Source: Mycobacterium bohemicum DSM 44277 (GTDB taxonomy: Bacteria > Actinomycetota > Actinomycetes > Mycobacteriales > Mycobacteriaceae). From it: a DNA stretch of 64,000 nucleotides. Location: assembly GCF_001053185.1 (NCBI RefSeq), contig NZ_CSTD01000002.1:441577-505576 (forward strand). The letters are read 5' to 3'. How positions within the stretch are numbered: position 1 is the first letter of the stretch; the number at the start of each line of letters is the position of its first letter. A model generated the notes under the pieces. The model had not been told where the DNA came from. It worked only from the letters and a program-made list of their open reading frames with translations, and made no database searches. This document shows, piece after piece, positions 27,156-35,565 of the stretch. A program made the position numbers and the translations under genes.

Positions 27156-28300
27156 TGAACGAGCGGACCGATGTGGGAACGGTCGACGACCTGCGGGCGT
27201 CGGCCACCAAGATGGTCGGACTCGACGATTTCGGCGCCGACGACGACAACTACGTCGAGGCGCTGGAGGTGCTGCTGGACTCCTACCGGCGCGAGGCCGG
27301 ACTTACGGTGTTGGGCAGCAAGATGAACCGGTTCTTCCTGCGCGGCGCGCTGGTGGCCCGGCTGCTGTCGGAAGCCGCATGGAAGCAGTACCCGCAGCAC
27401 GCCGAGGTTGCGATCGAGCGGCCGATCTTCGTCACCGGGCTGGTGCGCACGGGAACCACGGCCCTGCACCGGCTCCTCGGCGCCGACCCGGCCCACCAGG
27501 GCCTGCATCTGTGGCTGGCCGAGTTCCCCCAGCCCCGGCCGCCGCGCGAAACCTGGGAGTCCAACCCGTTTTACAGCCAGCTCAACGAGCAGTTCGAGAA
27601 GGCGCACCGGGAGAACCCGGATTACACCGGGCTGCATTTCATGGCCGCCTACGAGCTCGAGGAGTGCTGGCAGCTGCTGCGCCAGTCGCTGCACTCGGTG
27701 TCGTACGAGACACTGGCGCACCTGCCCAGCTATGCGAAATGGCTGTCGCAGCAGGACTGGACGCCGTCGTATCGGCGGCACCGCAAGAACCTTCAGCTGA
27801 TCGGGCTCAACGACGCCGACAAGCGGTGGGTGCTGAAGAACCCGAGCCACCTGTTCGCGCTCGACGCGTTGATGGCCACCTACCCCGACGCACTGGTGAT
27901 CCAGACCCACCGGCCGGTCGAGACGATCATGGCCTCGATGTGCTCGCTGGCGCAGCACACCGCCGAGGGCTGGTCCACCACGTTCGTCGGCGCCCAAATC
28001 GGCTCCGACGCAATGGATACCTGGTCGCGCGGATTGGAGCGCTTCAACACCGCACGCGCCAAGTACGACCCCGCCCAGTTCTACGACGCCAAGTACGCGG
28101 ACCTGGTCCGCGACCCGATGGGCCTGGTGGCCGACATCTACCGGCACTTCGGCCTGACACTGACCGACGAGGCCCGAAAGGCCATGGCGGACAGCGACGC
28201 CGAGAGCAAGACGGGGGCGCGTGCCCCGAAGCACACGTACTCGCTGGCGGACTACGGGTTGACGGTGGAAGAGGTCAAGGAACGCTTCGCCGGCCTGTGA
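27155..28300 (+). CDS. Sulfotransferase-family protein (Rv3529c-like)
   Basis: The 381-aa protein has the sulfotransferase 5' phosphosulfate loop FVTGLVRTGTTALHRLLGADPA and a 3' phosphate motif in the central segment, with HRPVETIMAS and ARAKYDPAQFYDAKYADLVRDP. It resembles Stf-type sulfotransferases (Sulfotransfer_3). The acceptor is unknown; steroid or lipid sulfonation is possible because it is co-transcribed with sterol genes. It closes the operon, and Rv3527-like converges on it 44 nt away. Confidence 0.82.
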   Translation: MNERTDVGTVDDLRASATKMVGLDDFGADDDNYVEALEVLLDSYRREAGLTVLGSKMNRFFLRGALVARLLSEAAWKQYPQHAEVAIERPIFVTGLVRTGTTALHRLLGADPAHQGLHLWLAEFPQPRPPRETWESNPFYSQLNEQFEKAHRENPDYTGLHFMAAYELEECWQLLRQSLHSVSYETLAHLPSYAKWLSQQDWTPSYRRHRKNLQLIGLNDADKRWVLKNPSHLFALDALMATYPDALVIQTHRPVETIMASMCSLAQHTAEGWSTTFVGAQIGSDAMDTWSRGLERFNTARAKYDPAQFYDAKYADLVRDPMGLVADIYRHFGLTLTDEARKAMADSDAESKTGARAPKHTYSLADYGLTVEEVKERFAGL

Positions 28301-28344
28301 TCCGGGCCGATGCGCCCGTACCGTGAGATCGGCCGCCGTCGGGC

Positions 28345-28806
28345 TCAGTCGGGTTCGCAGCGCGACAGGACGCCTTCTGCGACCGCGTGCTCGATGCTGT
28401 CGGTCAATTTGGGGCATGCGCGGGCGCAGGCGGGATTCCCGCCGGCCTCGCGAACTTCGGCGAAATACGCGCAGCGTTGCGACGCGTGGGTGTTCCACTG
28501 CACCGCCGTGTGCCCGGGGCCCATCCTCCGGACCGACACGGTGACGTGGCAGAACCGGCAATCCACCGGCATGAGCCCGGAGGTGAGGTAACGCTCGCGG
28601 TCGGCGCGCGTCGCCTCGGCTACGGCTGCGGCGCGCACCGGGTCATCGGCGAAACTCCTTGCCTTCGACCAGGATCGAGGCACCGGGCCGCCCTCCCGGA
28701 CGGGCGGGCGGTGGTCGTGGTCGTCGTGATCGCCATGCAGGAGCAGCATTGACCGGGCGAGCCGATCGACATCCGGCACGGCCGAGTGCTCGTCGGACGC
28801 GTTCAC
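28345..28806 (-). CDS. Cys/His-rich protein linked to kshA (Rv3527-like)
   Basis: This 153-aa protein lies 5 nt after the kshA stop and matches Rv3527 by position and length (149 aa as recalled). It has a histidine-rich HGDHDDHDH stretch and a C-terminal cluster of cysteines: DCRFCHV, RCAYF, CARAC and SRC. The spacing suggests a metal or Fe-S site. It may help assemble or reduce KshA, but no function is established. There is no signal peptide or membrane segment. Confidence 0.7.
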   Translation of the reverse strand: MNASDEHSAVPDVDRLARSMLLLHGDHDDHDHRPPVREGGPVPRSWSKARSFADDPVRAAAVAEATRADRERYLTSGLMPVDCRFCHVTVSVRRMGPGHTAVQWNTHASQRCAYFAEVREAGGNPACARACPKLTDSIEHAVAEGVLSRCEPD

Positions 28807-28811
28807 GTCAC

Positions 28812-29978
28812 TCAGTGCTGCTCGGCGGGCACAGCCTCGGACGCGGATTCGCTTTGCGCCTTCAGGTTCTCCGCGACCTCGGAATTCCAGTACTCGTTGG
28901 CGCGCGTGGTGTCGACCTCGACCTCGAAACGCTCCACCATCTCGGGCGCAATGTCGGCGACGTCGACGTAGAACTGCTGATACCAGCGACGCATCTGGTA
29001 GACCGCGCCGTCTTCCTCGACCAGCAGCGGGTTTTCGATCCGTGTCTTGTGCTTCCAGATCTCGACGTCTTGCAGGAAGCCCTTGCTGACACCCTCGGTG
29101 AAGGTCTTGGACAGCTTGTCGGCCATCTTGTCGTCAATGCCCTTGGGCTTCTCCACGATGACCCCCCACTGCAGCATGAACGAGTCCTGCGTCACCGGAT
29201 AGTGGCAGTTGATCAGGATCGACTCGGCCTTGTAGCCGCTATAGCTGTTGTGCAGCCAGTTGATCATGAACGACGGCCCGAAGTAGGACGCCTCCGAATC
29301 CAGTTGGGCGTCGCCGTAGGCCGTGCCCAGATCGTTCACGTCGGGCCGGCCGACGTTGTGCAGATACTGCGAGGCGATGTGGCCCTCGAAGACATTCTTG
29401 AAGTACGTCGGCAGCCCGAGATGGATGTAGTAGAAGTGCGCCATGTCGGTGACGTTGTCGATGATGTCGCGGCAGTTGGAACCCTCGATGAGGATGCGGT
29501 TCCACCGCCAGTCGGTCCAGTCGCTGCTGGCGGCCTCCGGGATCTCGGGAATTCGCACGGCCGGGTCTGGCGGGTTGCCCTCGTGGTCGTGCCAGACGAA
29601 CAGCAGGCCTCCGCGCACGTCCGTCGACCACGAGCGGGTGCGCGCCGTCTTGGGCGTGCGCTTGGCGTACGGAACCAGCTTGCAGCGGCCGTCGCCGCCC
29701 CACCGCCAGTCGTGGAACGGGCAGGCGATCTCGTCGCCCTTGAGGCTGCCCTGGCTCAGGTCACCGCCCATGTGGCGGCAGTAGGAGTCGAGGACCTTCA
29801 ATTGCCCCTGGGAGTCGGCGAAGACCACCAGTTTGGTGCCGAACGCCTCGATCCCGTGCGGCTTGCCGTCCAGGAACTCCTCCGCGACGCCCAGGCAGTG
29901 CCAGCCGCGGGCATATCGGGTCGGCAAGGTGCCGGAATCGATCTCCCGGACGCCGACCGCATTGGTGTCGGTAGTCAC
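28812..29978 (-). CDS. kshA: KshA, Rieske oxygenase of 3-ketosteroid 9alpha-hydroxylase
   Basis: This 388-aa protein has a Rieske [2Fe-2S] centre with C67-R-H69 and C86-P-F-H89, followed by a mononuclear iron site in NVTDMAHFYYIH. These match KshA of M. tuberculosis (Rv3526), which hydroxylates C9 of 1,4-androstadiene-3,17-dione and so breaks ring B with a KshB reductase. ATG 29978 has GGAGGTGA upstream, and the KstR box lies 28 nt further. The reductase kshB is not in the window. Confidence 0.94.
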   Translation of the reverse strand: MTTDTNAVGVREIDSGTLPTRYARGWHCLGVAEEFLDGKPHGIEAFGTKLVVFADSQGQLKVLDSYCRHMGGDLSQGSLKGDEIACPFHDWRWGGDGRCKLVPYAKRTPKTARTRSWSTDVRGGLLFVWHDHEGNPPDPAVRIPEIPEAASSDWTDWRWNRILIEGSNCRDIIDNVTDMAHFYYIHLGLPTYFKNVFEGHIASQYLHNVGRPDVNDLGTAYGDAQLDSEASYFGPSFMINWLHNSYSGYKAESILINCHYPVTQDSFMLQWGVIVEKPKGIDDKMADKLSKTFTEGVSKGFLQDVEIWKHKTRIENPLLVEEDGAVYQMRRWYQQFYVDVADIAPEMVERFEVEVDTTRANEYWNSEVAENLKAQSESASEAVPAEQH

Positions 29979-30006
29979 CTTTCACCTCCAGGTTTTGGCC
30001 TCTAAT

Positions 30007-30020
30007 TAGAACACGTTACA
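30007..30020. promoter_or_regulatory. KstR box, kshA
   Basis: TAGAACACGTTACA fits TnnAACnnGTTnnA. It sits between divergent kshA and the carbonic-anhydrase-like gene, 28 nt from the kshA start. Confidence 0.88.
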
Positions 30021-30092
30021 GTTTTGCGGTCGGCATGCGCAATGACGGCGGGTCTGACTGTGAGGTATTCCCACTGCGGGTATATGTAAGCG

Positions 30093-30617
30093 ATGCCGCT
30101 GTTTGCTTTCGAGGGTCGATCACCCCGGGTTGATCCCACCGCGTTCGTGGCCCCGACCGCGGCCCTGATCGGGGATGTCGTCGTCGAGGCCGGGGCGTCG
30201 GTCTGGTTCAACGCCGTGCTGCGCGGCGATTTCGGGCCCGTCGTGGTCCGCGAGGGCGCCAACGTGCAGGACGGATCGGTGCTGCACGCCCCGCCCGGCA
30301 TCCCGGTGGACATCGGTCCCGGCGCGAGCATCGCGCACCTGTGCGTCATCCACGGGGCGCATATCGGGCCCGAGGCGCTGATCGCCAATCACGCCACGGT
30401 CCTCGACGGCGCGGTGATCGGCGCGCGGACAATGATCGGCGCCCACTCGCTGGTGACGGCGGGCACGCACATTCCGGCCGGGGTGCTCGCAGTCGGGGCC
30501 CCGGCGAAGGTGAAGGGACCGATCGAGGGCACCAGGTCGGAGGTGTGGGTCAACCTCAACCCGCAGGCTTACCGCGACCTCGCCCAGCGGCATGTGGCCG
30601 GGTTGGAACAGATCTGA
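30093..30617 (+). CDS. Gamma-carbonic-anhydrase-like hexapeptide protein (Rv3525c-like)
   Basis: This 174-aa left-handed beta-helix protein has repeated V-x-x-x-A-x hexads (ALIGDVVVEAGASVWFNAVL) and the metal-ligand histidines of gamma-carbonic anhydrases in AHLCVIHGAHIGPEALIANHATV. The length equals Rv3525c. It is probably a trimeric Zn or Fe enzyme in the cytosol. Its catalytic activity is not certain because several members are inactive. It shares the divergent promoter region with kshA. Confidence 0.85.
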   Translation: MPLFAFEGRSPRVDPTAFVAPTAALIGDVVVEAGASVWFNAVLRGDFGPVVVREGANVQDGSVLHAPPGIPVDIGPGASIAHLCVIHGAHIGPEALIANHATVLDGAVIGARTMIGAHSLVTAGTHIPAGVLAVGAPAKVKGPIEGTRSEVWVNLNPQAYRDLAQRHVAGLEQI

Positions 30618-30624
30618 GGTTCGC

Positions 30625-30650
30625 CGAGTGTGCGGCCAGCTTCACATTCG
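30625..30650. repeat. Degenerate palindrome of the DUF559-flank family
   Basis: CGAGTGTG (30625-30632) and CACATTCG (30643-30650) pair with one mismatch around CGGCCAGCTT. The flanks and GCTTCAC resemble copy 3 at 16586-16611. It lies in the convergent gap between the carbonic-anhydrase-like gene and the NTF2-like gene, so it may be a terminator. Confidence 0.6.
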
Positions 30651-30657
30651 AGCGCGT

Positions 30658-31065
30658 TCAGACCTTCCGCACGGACGCCACCGCGCGGTCCATCTCCCAG
30701 TAGGCGCGCAGCGCGACCATCTGGCCCTCGTCGTTGGCCTTGTAGGTGAACACGCCCTCGGCGGTGGTCTGGTACTCGCCGGTGGTGATCAGGATGTGGC
30801 CGACGTTGGCTTCCTCGTTGCCGCACTGAAAGGTGTCGCGGAAGACGAACTCGATCTTGGTGGTGGGCGCAATGGCCTTGTCCCAGAACGCCGAGATCGC
30901 GTCGCGCCCGCGGTGCCCCTTGCCCTCCGGGTCGAAGGCCGACGGGCCGATCGGGTCCTCGACGATGGCGTCGTCGGCGAACACCGCCAGCCACGCCTCT
31001 TTATCCCGGGCGATCACCGCTTCACGCGACCGGCGGCCGGCCTCGTGTGCGGGATGCTCGGTCAT
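30658..31065 (-). CDS. SnoaL/NTF2-like protein downstream of ltp3
   Basis: This 135-aa protein starts MTEHPAHEAG at ATG 31065, overlapping the ltp3 stop by 4 nt. The pattern SREAVIARDKEAWLAVFADDAIVEDPIGPS is the standard SnoaL opening helix and strand. GYYW-type hydrophobic strands follow, for example ALRAYWEMDRAV. It belongs to the family that includes ketosteroid isomerase. The coupled position suggests it acts on, or stabilises, the ltp3-ltp4 unit. It is unrelated in sequence to the SnoaL gene at 7950-8348 beyond the fold. Confidence 0.78.
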   Translation of the reverse strand: MTEHPAHEAGRRSREAVIARDKEAWLAVFADDAIVEDPIGPSAFDPEGKGHRGRDAISAFWDKAIAPTTKIEFVFRDTFQCGNEEANVGHILITTGEYQTTAEGVFTYKANDEGQMVALRAYWEMDRAVASVRKV

Positions 31066-32255
31066 TTCGCCGCCTTCTCCGGCTTGTCGGTGCCCACGAC
31101 CCACATGGAGTAGTACTGCGAGCCCCCGCCGTAGGCGTGCCCCAACGCCTTTCGCGCGTTGGGGACCTGGTGATCGCCACCCTTGCCCATCACCTGGATC
31201 GCGGCCTCCGCGAAGCGGATCATGCCGGAGGCGCCGATCGGATTCGACGACAGCACGCCTCCCGACGGGTTCACCGGCAGCTTCCCGCCGATCTTCGTCT
31301 CGCCGGCCTCGGTGAGCTTCCAGCCCTCGCCCTCTGCGGCGAATCCCAGGTTCTCCAGCCACATCGGCTCGAACCACGAGAACGGCACGTAGATCTCGGC
31401 GGCGTCGATCTCGTCGATCGGGCTCTTGATGCCCGCCGCCTCCCACAGCGCGGCGGCGGCGTCGCGGCCGGCCTGCGGGCTGACCTGGTCGCGCCCGGCG
31501 AACTGCAGGGGCTCGGTCCGCAACGCCGTGGCATGGATCCACGCCACCGAATGGCCTTGCGCCACCCTGGCATCCGCGATCTGCTCGTCGCCGATGATCA
31601 CCGCGGCGGCGCCGTCGGAGGACGGGCAGGTCTCGTCGTAACGGATCGGGTCCCACAGCATGGGGGACTGCATCACCTTCTCCAGGGTGATGTCGGGCTG
31701 GTGCAGGTGGGCGAGCGGGTTGCGCGCCCCGTTGAGGCGGTCCTTGACCGCGACCATGGCGCCGATGTTCAGCGGCGCACCCGAGCGGCGGATGTAGGAC
31801 CGCACGTGCGGGGCGAAATAACCGCCGGCCCCGGCGCCCACCGGCTTGATGAAGGGAATCGGAATCGACAACGCCCACATCGCGTTTGATTCCGACTGCT
31901 TCTCCCAGGCCACCGCCAGCACGCGATGGTACTTGCCCGACTGCACCAGGCTGGCGGCGACGACGGCGGTCGATCCGCCGACGGAACCCGCCGTGTGCAC
32001 CCGGATCATCGGCTTGCCGGTCGCCCCCATGGCGTCGGCCATGAACAGCTCCGGCATCATGACGCCCTCGAAGAAGTCGGGCGCCTTGCCGACCACGACG
32101 GCGTCGATGTCGGCGAAGGTGGAACCGGAATCGTCGAGTGCCCGGTCGATCGCCTCCCGCACCAGCCCGTTCATCGAAACGTCTTGGCGCTTGGCCACAT
32201 ACTTGGTCTGCCCGGTACCGAGTACCGCGGCCAGGTTCGCGCCTGCTCCGGCCAT
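31062..32255 (-). CDS. ltp3: Ltp3, SCP2-thiolase-family lyase
   Basis: This 397-aa thiolase-fold protein starts at an ATG overlapping the ltp4 stop. It has HTAGSVGGSTAVVAASL around the expected active region and ends with a GHAYGGGSQYYSMWV segment. It matches Rv3523. In Rhodococcus, Ltp3 and Ltp4 are needed for side-chain cleavage of C24-branched sterols, so a retro-aldolase role is likely. Genes run DUF35-ltp4-ltp3-NTF2 on the minus strand. Confidence 0.88.
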   Translation of the reverse strand: MAGAGANLAAVLGTGQTKYVAKRQDVSMNGLVREAIDRALDDSGSTFADIDAVVVGKAPDFFEGVMMPELFMADAMGATGKPMIRVHTAGSVGGSTAVVAASLVQSGKYHRVLAVAWEKQSESNAMWALSIPIPFIKPVGAGAGGYFAPHVRSYIRRSGAPLNIGAMVAVKDRLNGARNPLAHLHQPDITLEKVMQSPMLWDPIRYDETCPSSDGAAAVIIGDEQIADARVAQGHSVAWIHATALRTEPLQFAGRDQVSPQAGRDAAAALWEAAGIKSPIDEIDAAEIYVPFSWFEPMWLENLGFAAEGEGWKLTEAGETKIGGKLPVNPSGGVLSSNPIGASGMIRFAEAAIQVMGKGGDHQVPNARKALGHAYGGGSQYYSMWVVGTDKPEKAAK

Positions 32256-33319
32256 CAGTTCTTCCCTTCCATGACCGCGACCAAATTCTGTTGCAGTGCG
32301 GGTCCGCTGGTGGCGTGCGCCAGCACCCGCTCGGCCGAACCATTCCAGATATGTTGTGCGGCAAAGCCGATGCGCTCCAGGCCGGCGACGAACATGGGGT
32401 GGGCCGCCAGCGCACCGCCGGACGGGTTGACTTTCGTCGCCCCGGGTATGCGGATGGCCTCCGCGATGATCAGGTGCTGGTGGGTGAACGGCGCGCAGAT
32501 CTCCGCGACGTCGAGGTTGCGGATGTGACCACCCGTGGCCGCCTTCGTCGCCGCCGTGGTCGACGGCGACTGGGTCAGGTCGCGCACCCCCAGCGACGGG
32601 GACTCGATGCGGTGCTCGATTCCGGTGATCCAGGCGGGGTTTTCGCGCAGTTCGCGGGCGCGGCCGTCGGCCGCCAGCACGATGGCCGCGGCGCCGTCGG
32701 TGATCGGTGCGATGTCGTGGCGGCGCAGCGGGTCGGCGAAGAACGGCCGGTCGAGCAGTTCGTCGACGCTGGCCGCGGGCTCCACCGAGTCCACCCGGCG
32801 GGCGACCGCGAAGGAGTCGAGCGCGACGCGCGCCATGTGCTCATAGCTCCACTTCTCGGAGTCCAGTCCCATGCGGGCCTGCAGCGCCGCCATCGACACC
32901 GAGTCCGGCCACAGCGGCGCGACCGTGTAGGGGTCGGTCTGCCGCGACAAGATTTGGCGCAGCACCCCGGCCGAGGACTTGCCGAAGCCGTATACCAGCG
33001 CGGTGTCGACCTCGCCCGTCAGGATCTTGATGTAGGCCTCGTACAGGGCCCACGCCGCGTCCATCTCGACGTGTGACTCGTTGATGGGGGGTACGGCGCC
33101 GATCGAGTCGATCGCCGAGATGAACGAAAACGCGCGCCCGGCAAGGTAATCCGAAGATCCCGAACACCAGAAGCCAATGTCGGCCTTGGTGATGCCGAGT
33201 TCCTCGTAGAGCTGCGCGAAGCACGGCATCAGCATCTCGACGCCGTTGGTGGTGCCGTCGGTGCGGCGGACATGTGGGGCGTGGGCGAAGCCGACGACCG
33301 CAACGTTGCGAGCGCTCAT
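32255..33319 (-). CDS. ltp4: Ltp4, SCP2-thiolase-family lyase
   Basis: This 354-aa protein has the same length as Rv3522 and belongs to the SCP2-thiolase group. The conserved beginning is VAVVGFAHAPHVRRTDGTTNGVEML, and TKVNPSGGALAAHPMFVAGLERIG is the C-terminal glycine-rich region. It overlaps ltp3 by 1 nt and lies 15 nt after the DUF35-type gene. It is proposed to act with Ltp3 and the DUF35 partner on branched sterol side chains. Confidence 0.88.
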   Translation of the reverse strand: MSARNVAVVGFAHAPHVRRTDGTTNGVEMLMPCFAQLYEELGITKADIGFWCSGSSDYLAGRAFSFISAIDSIGAVPPINESHVEMDAAWALYEAYIKILTGEVDTALVYGFGKSSAGVLRQILSRQTDPYTVAPLWPDSVSMAALQARMGLDSEKWSYEHMARVALDSFAVARRVDSVEPAASVDELLDRPFFADPLRRHDIAPITDGAAAIVLAADGRARELRENPAWITGIEHRIESPSLGVRDLTQSPSTTAATKAATGGHIRNLDVAEICAPFTHQHLIIAEAIRIPGATKVNPSGGALAAHPMFVAGLERIGFAAQHIWNGSAERVLAHATSGPALQQNLVAVMEGKN

Positions 33320-33334
33320 TGGTAAGTGGGCCCT

Positions 33335-34342
33335 TTACAGGTGGTGCTTGTAGGTGTCGTACTCGGCGTCGGGTTCTCCCGTGGGCCGGAAGTACTCGAT
33401 GTTGTCGATGCCAAACCCCCACTCCTCGCGGGGTCTCCACACGGCCTCCACGCGCATCCCCATCCGGACCTCCTGGGCGTCGACGTCGGCCACCAGGTGC
33501 AGGAAAGGAATATCGGCGCCGTCGAGCAGCACGTAGGCCGCCACATACGGCGGTTTGATGCGCTGGCCCTGAAACGGGATGTTGATGATCGCGAACGTCG
33601 TCACCGTGCCCTTGTCGGGCAGCTCGACGAATTCGGTGGTCGGCTGGCCGGTGGCCGGATCGGCCCCGTGCGGAGGGAAGTACACCTTTCCTTCCACGCC
33701 GTCGGCGCTGCGGGTGCGGGCGCCGAGCAGTTTGCCTTCGGCGATCGCCCGCAGGTAGGCGCTTTCCTCGTGGGAGGCGGTGTGCTGGATTGTCAGCGAG
33801 ACCGGCGTGACGATCATGGTCACCGGATCCCGTTCTCCCGCAGGCACTTCCGGTACCGGCTCCGCCTCGGCACCCAGCGCGAAGTAGGCGATGTCGGTGA
33901 TGGCGCCCACCGGCTCGTCGGCCCAGTGCACGTGCACCCGGGCGCCGGTGGCCATCGCCTCGGGCTTTTTCGCGTCCACCGCGTGCATCAGCAGGGTGTC
34001 GGCGCCGTCGAGCTTGATCAGGGCCCACGCGAACGGCCGGTCCAGCGGCTGGCCTTCCAACGGCTCGGGCTGCCAGCTCCACGACGCGACGGTGCCGACC
34101 GGCGACACCGGCACCATCTCGGACAGCGGCTCGTAGGTGACCGGGTCGTATTCCGCCGGCGGCACATGCACGCGACCGTCGGATCCGCGCACCCCCAGGA
34201 TCTGGCGGTCGCGCAGGGCGGTGAAGAACTTGCCGAGGGTGGGACCGACCGAACGGGTGTAGTCGAAGGACAACGTCAGCGGCGCCGAGAGCGGCGGCTC
34301 GGGGTGATCGGTCAAGGTCGGGCTGCTTGAGCTGGCTGTCAC
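33335..34342 (-). CDS. DUF35 OB-fold protein (Rv3521-like)
   Basis: This protein of about 335 aa has DUF35-type halves, each with a TVTSF-like nucleic-acid/acyl-CoA OB-fold core (KLLGARTRSADG and TVTTFAIINIPFQGQRIKPPYVAAYVLLDG). The arrangement mirrors ChsH2-DUF35 and Ltp2, so it is probably the acyl-CoA partner of Ltp3/Ltp4. GTG 34342 (VTASSSSPTL) is 9 nt from a KstR box and is chosen over the open upstream frame. The recalled Rv3521 is somewhat shorter (303 aa), so the true start may lie further downstream. Confidence 0.78.
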   Translation of the reverse strand: MTASSSSPTLTDHPEPPLSAPLTLSFDYTRSVGPTLGKFFTALRDRQILGVRGSDGRVHVPPAEYDPVTYEPLSEMVPVSPVGTVASWSWQPEPLEGQPLDRPFAWALIKLDGADTLLMHAVDAKKPEAMATGARVHVHWADEPVGAITDIAYFALGAEAEPVPEVPAGERDPVTMIVTPVSLTIQHTASHEESAYLRAIAEGKLLGARTRSADGVEGKVYFPPHGADPATGQPTTEFVELPDKGTVTTFAIINIPFQGQRIKPPYVAAYVLLDGADIPFLHLVADVDAQEVRMGMRVEAVWRPREEWGFGIDNIEYFRPTGEPDAEYDTYKHHL

Positions 34343-34351
34343 GCCATCGAG

Positions 34352-34365
34352 TAGAACAGGTTCTA
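34352..34365. promoter_or_regulatory. KstR box, DUF35/LLM
   Basis: TAGAACAGGTTCTA fits TnnAACnnGTTnnA and is a perfect palindrome apart from the centre. It separates the divergent DUF35 and LLM oxidoreductase genes. Confidence 0.87.
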
Positions 34366-34410
34366 AGAACCGTTTCAACATCGGGTCGGCTAGCCGGGAA
34401 GGGCATGGTT

Positions 34411-35442
34411 ATGAAGCTCGGGTTGCAGTTGGGGTATTGGGGCGCTCAGCCGCCGGCGAATCACCGGGAACTGGTGACCGCCGCGGAGGAATCCGGGTTC
34501 GACGCCGTGTTCACCGCGGAGGCGTGGGGCTCCGACGCCTACACGCCCCTGGCCTGGTGGGGCTCGTCGACGCAAAGACTGCGGCTCGGCACGTCGGTGG
34601 TCCAGCTCTCGGCGCGCACGCCGACCGCGTGCGCGATGGCCGCGCTGACGCTCGACCACCTCTCCGGCGGCCGGCACATCCTGGGCCTCGGCGTGTCCGG
34701 TCCGCAGGTAGTGGAGGGCTGGTACGGGCAGCGATTCCCCAAGCCGCTGGCCCGCACCCGGGAGTACATCGACATCATCCGGCAGGTGTGGGCCCGGGAG
34801 AAGCCGGTGACCAGTGCGGGGCCGCACTACCCGTTGCCGGTGACCGGCGAGGGCACGACCGGACTGGGCAAGGCCCTCAAGCCGATCACCCATCCGCTGC
34901 GGGCCGACATCCCGATCATGCTGGGCGCCGAGGGGCCCAAGAACGTCGCGCTGGCCGCCGAGATCTGCGACGGCTGGCTGCCGATCTTCTACACGCCGCG
35001 GATGGCCGACACCTACAACGAATGGCTCGACGAGGGATTCGCCCGTCCCGGCGCGCGCCGCAGCCGCGAGGACTTCGAGATCTGCGCGACCGCCACGATC
35101 GTCATCACCGACGACCGCGGCGCCGCCTTCGCGGCGATGAAGCCCTACCTCGCCCTCTACATGGGCGGCATGGGTGCCGAGGACACCAACTTCCACGCCG
35201 ACGTCTACCGCCGGATGGGCTACGCCGAGGTGGTCGACGAGGTGACCAAGCTGTTCCGCAGCAACCAGAAGGACAAGGCCGCCGAAATCATCCCCGACGA
35301 GCTCGTCGACGACGCCGCGATCGTCGGCGACGTGGACTACGTCCGCAAGCAGGTCAAGGTGTGGGAGGCCGCCGGGGTGACCATGATGGTCGTCAACGGC
35401 CGCGACGCCGCGCATATCCGCGAACTCGCCTCGCTGACATAA
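34411..35442 (+). CDS. F420-dependent LLM-class oxidoreductase (Rv3520c-like)
   Basis: This 343-aa protein is a luciferase-like TIM barrel of the F420 group: KLGLQLGYWGAQPP at the N-terminus, RLRLGTSVVQLSARTP, and GGRHILGLGVSGPQVVEGWYG. ATG 34411 lies 7-8 nt after GGGAAGGG; ATG 34405 is closer and less likely. It matches Rv3520c (347 aa recalled). It should use F420H2 to reduce or oxidise a sterol intermediate, but the substrate is not established. The gene is divergent from the DUF35 unit and shares its operator. Confidence 0.85.
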   Translation: MKLGLQLGYWGAQPPANHRELVTAAEESGFDAVFTAEAWGSDAYTPLAWWGSSTQRLRLGTSVVQLSARTPTACAMAALTLDHLSGGRHILGLGVSGPQVVEGWYGQRFPKPLARTREYIDIIRQVWAREKPVTSAGPHYPLPVTGEGTTGLGKALKPITHPLRADIPIMLGAEGPKNVALAAEICDGWLPIFYTPRMADTYNEWLDEGFARPGARRSREDFEICATATIVITDDRGAAFAAMKPYLALYMGGMGAEDTNFHADVYRRMGYAEVVDEVTKLFRSNQKDKAAEIIPDELVDDAAIVGDVDYVRKQVKVWEAAGVTMMVVNGRDAAHIRELASLT

Positions 35443-35462
35443 CCAGGGTGTTGCCGGGGGAA

Positions 35463-35476
35463 TAGAACACGTTCTA
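35463..35476. promoter_or_regulatory. KstR box, Rv3519-cyp142
   Basis: TAGAACACGTTCTA fits TnnAACnnGTTnnA exactly. It lies 89 nt before the ATG of the Rv3519-like gene. A GTG at 35479 starts the open frame 2 nt after the box, but that N-terminal extension is probably untranslated leader. Confidence 0.88.
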
Positions 35477-35565
35477 GTGTGGCGATCGCAAGCGCGGCGA
35501 AGCCGGGCGCCGGGGGCACCCCCGCGCAAGGTGGGGGACGGGTCGCCACCAGGATAGGAGACCGG

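Noticed and set aside
35505..35540. GC-rich CCGGGGGCACCCCCGC hairpin in the Rv3519-like leader
   Set aside because: Short arms with a 2-nt loop and no conserved riboswitch features; nothing supports a regulatory RNA.
35479..35565. N-terminal extension of the Rv3519-like protein from a GTG 2 nt after the KstR box
   Set aside because: The segment AIASAAKPGAGGTPAQGGG has no family similarity and the ATG at 35566 has a good ribosome site; the homologue starts there.
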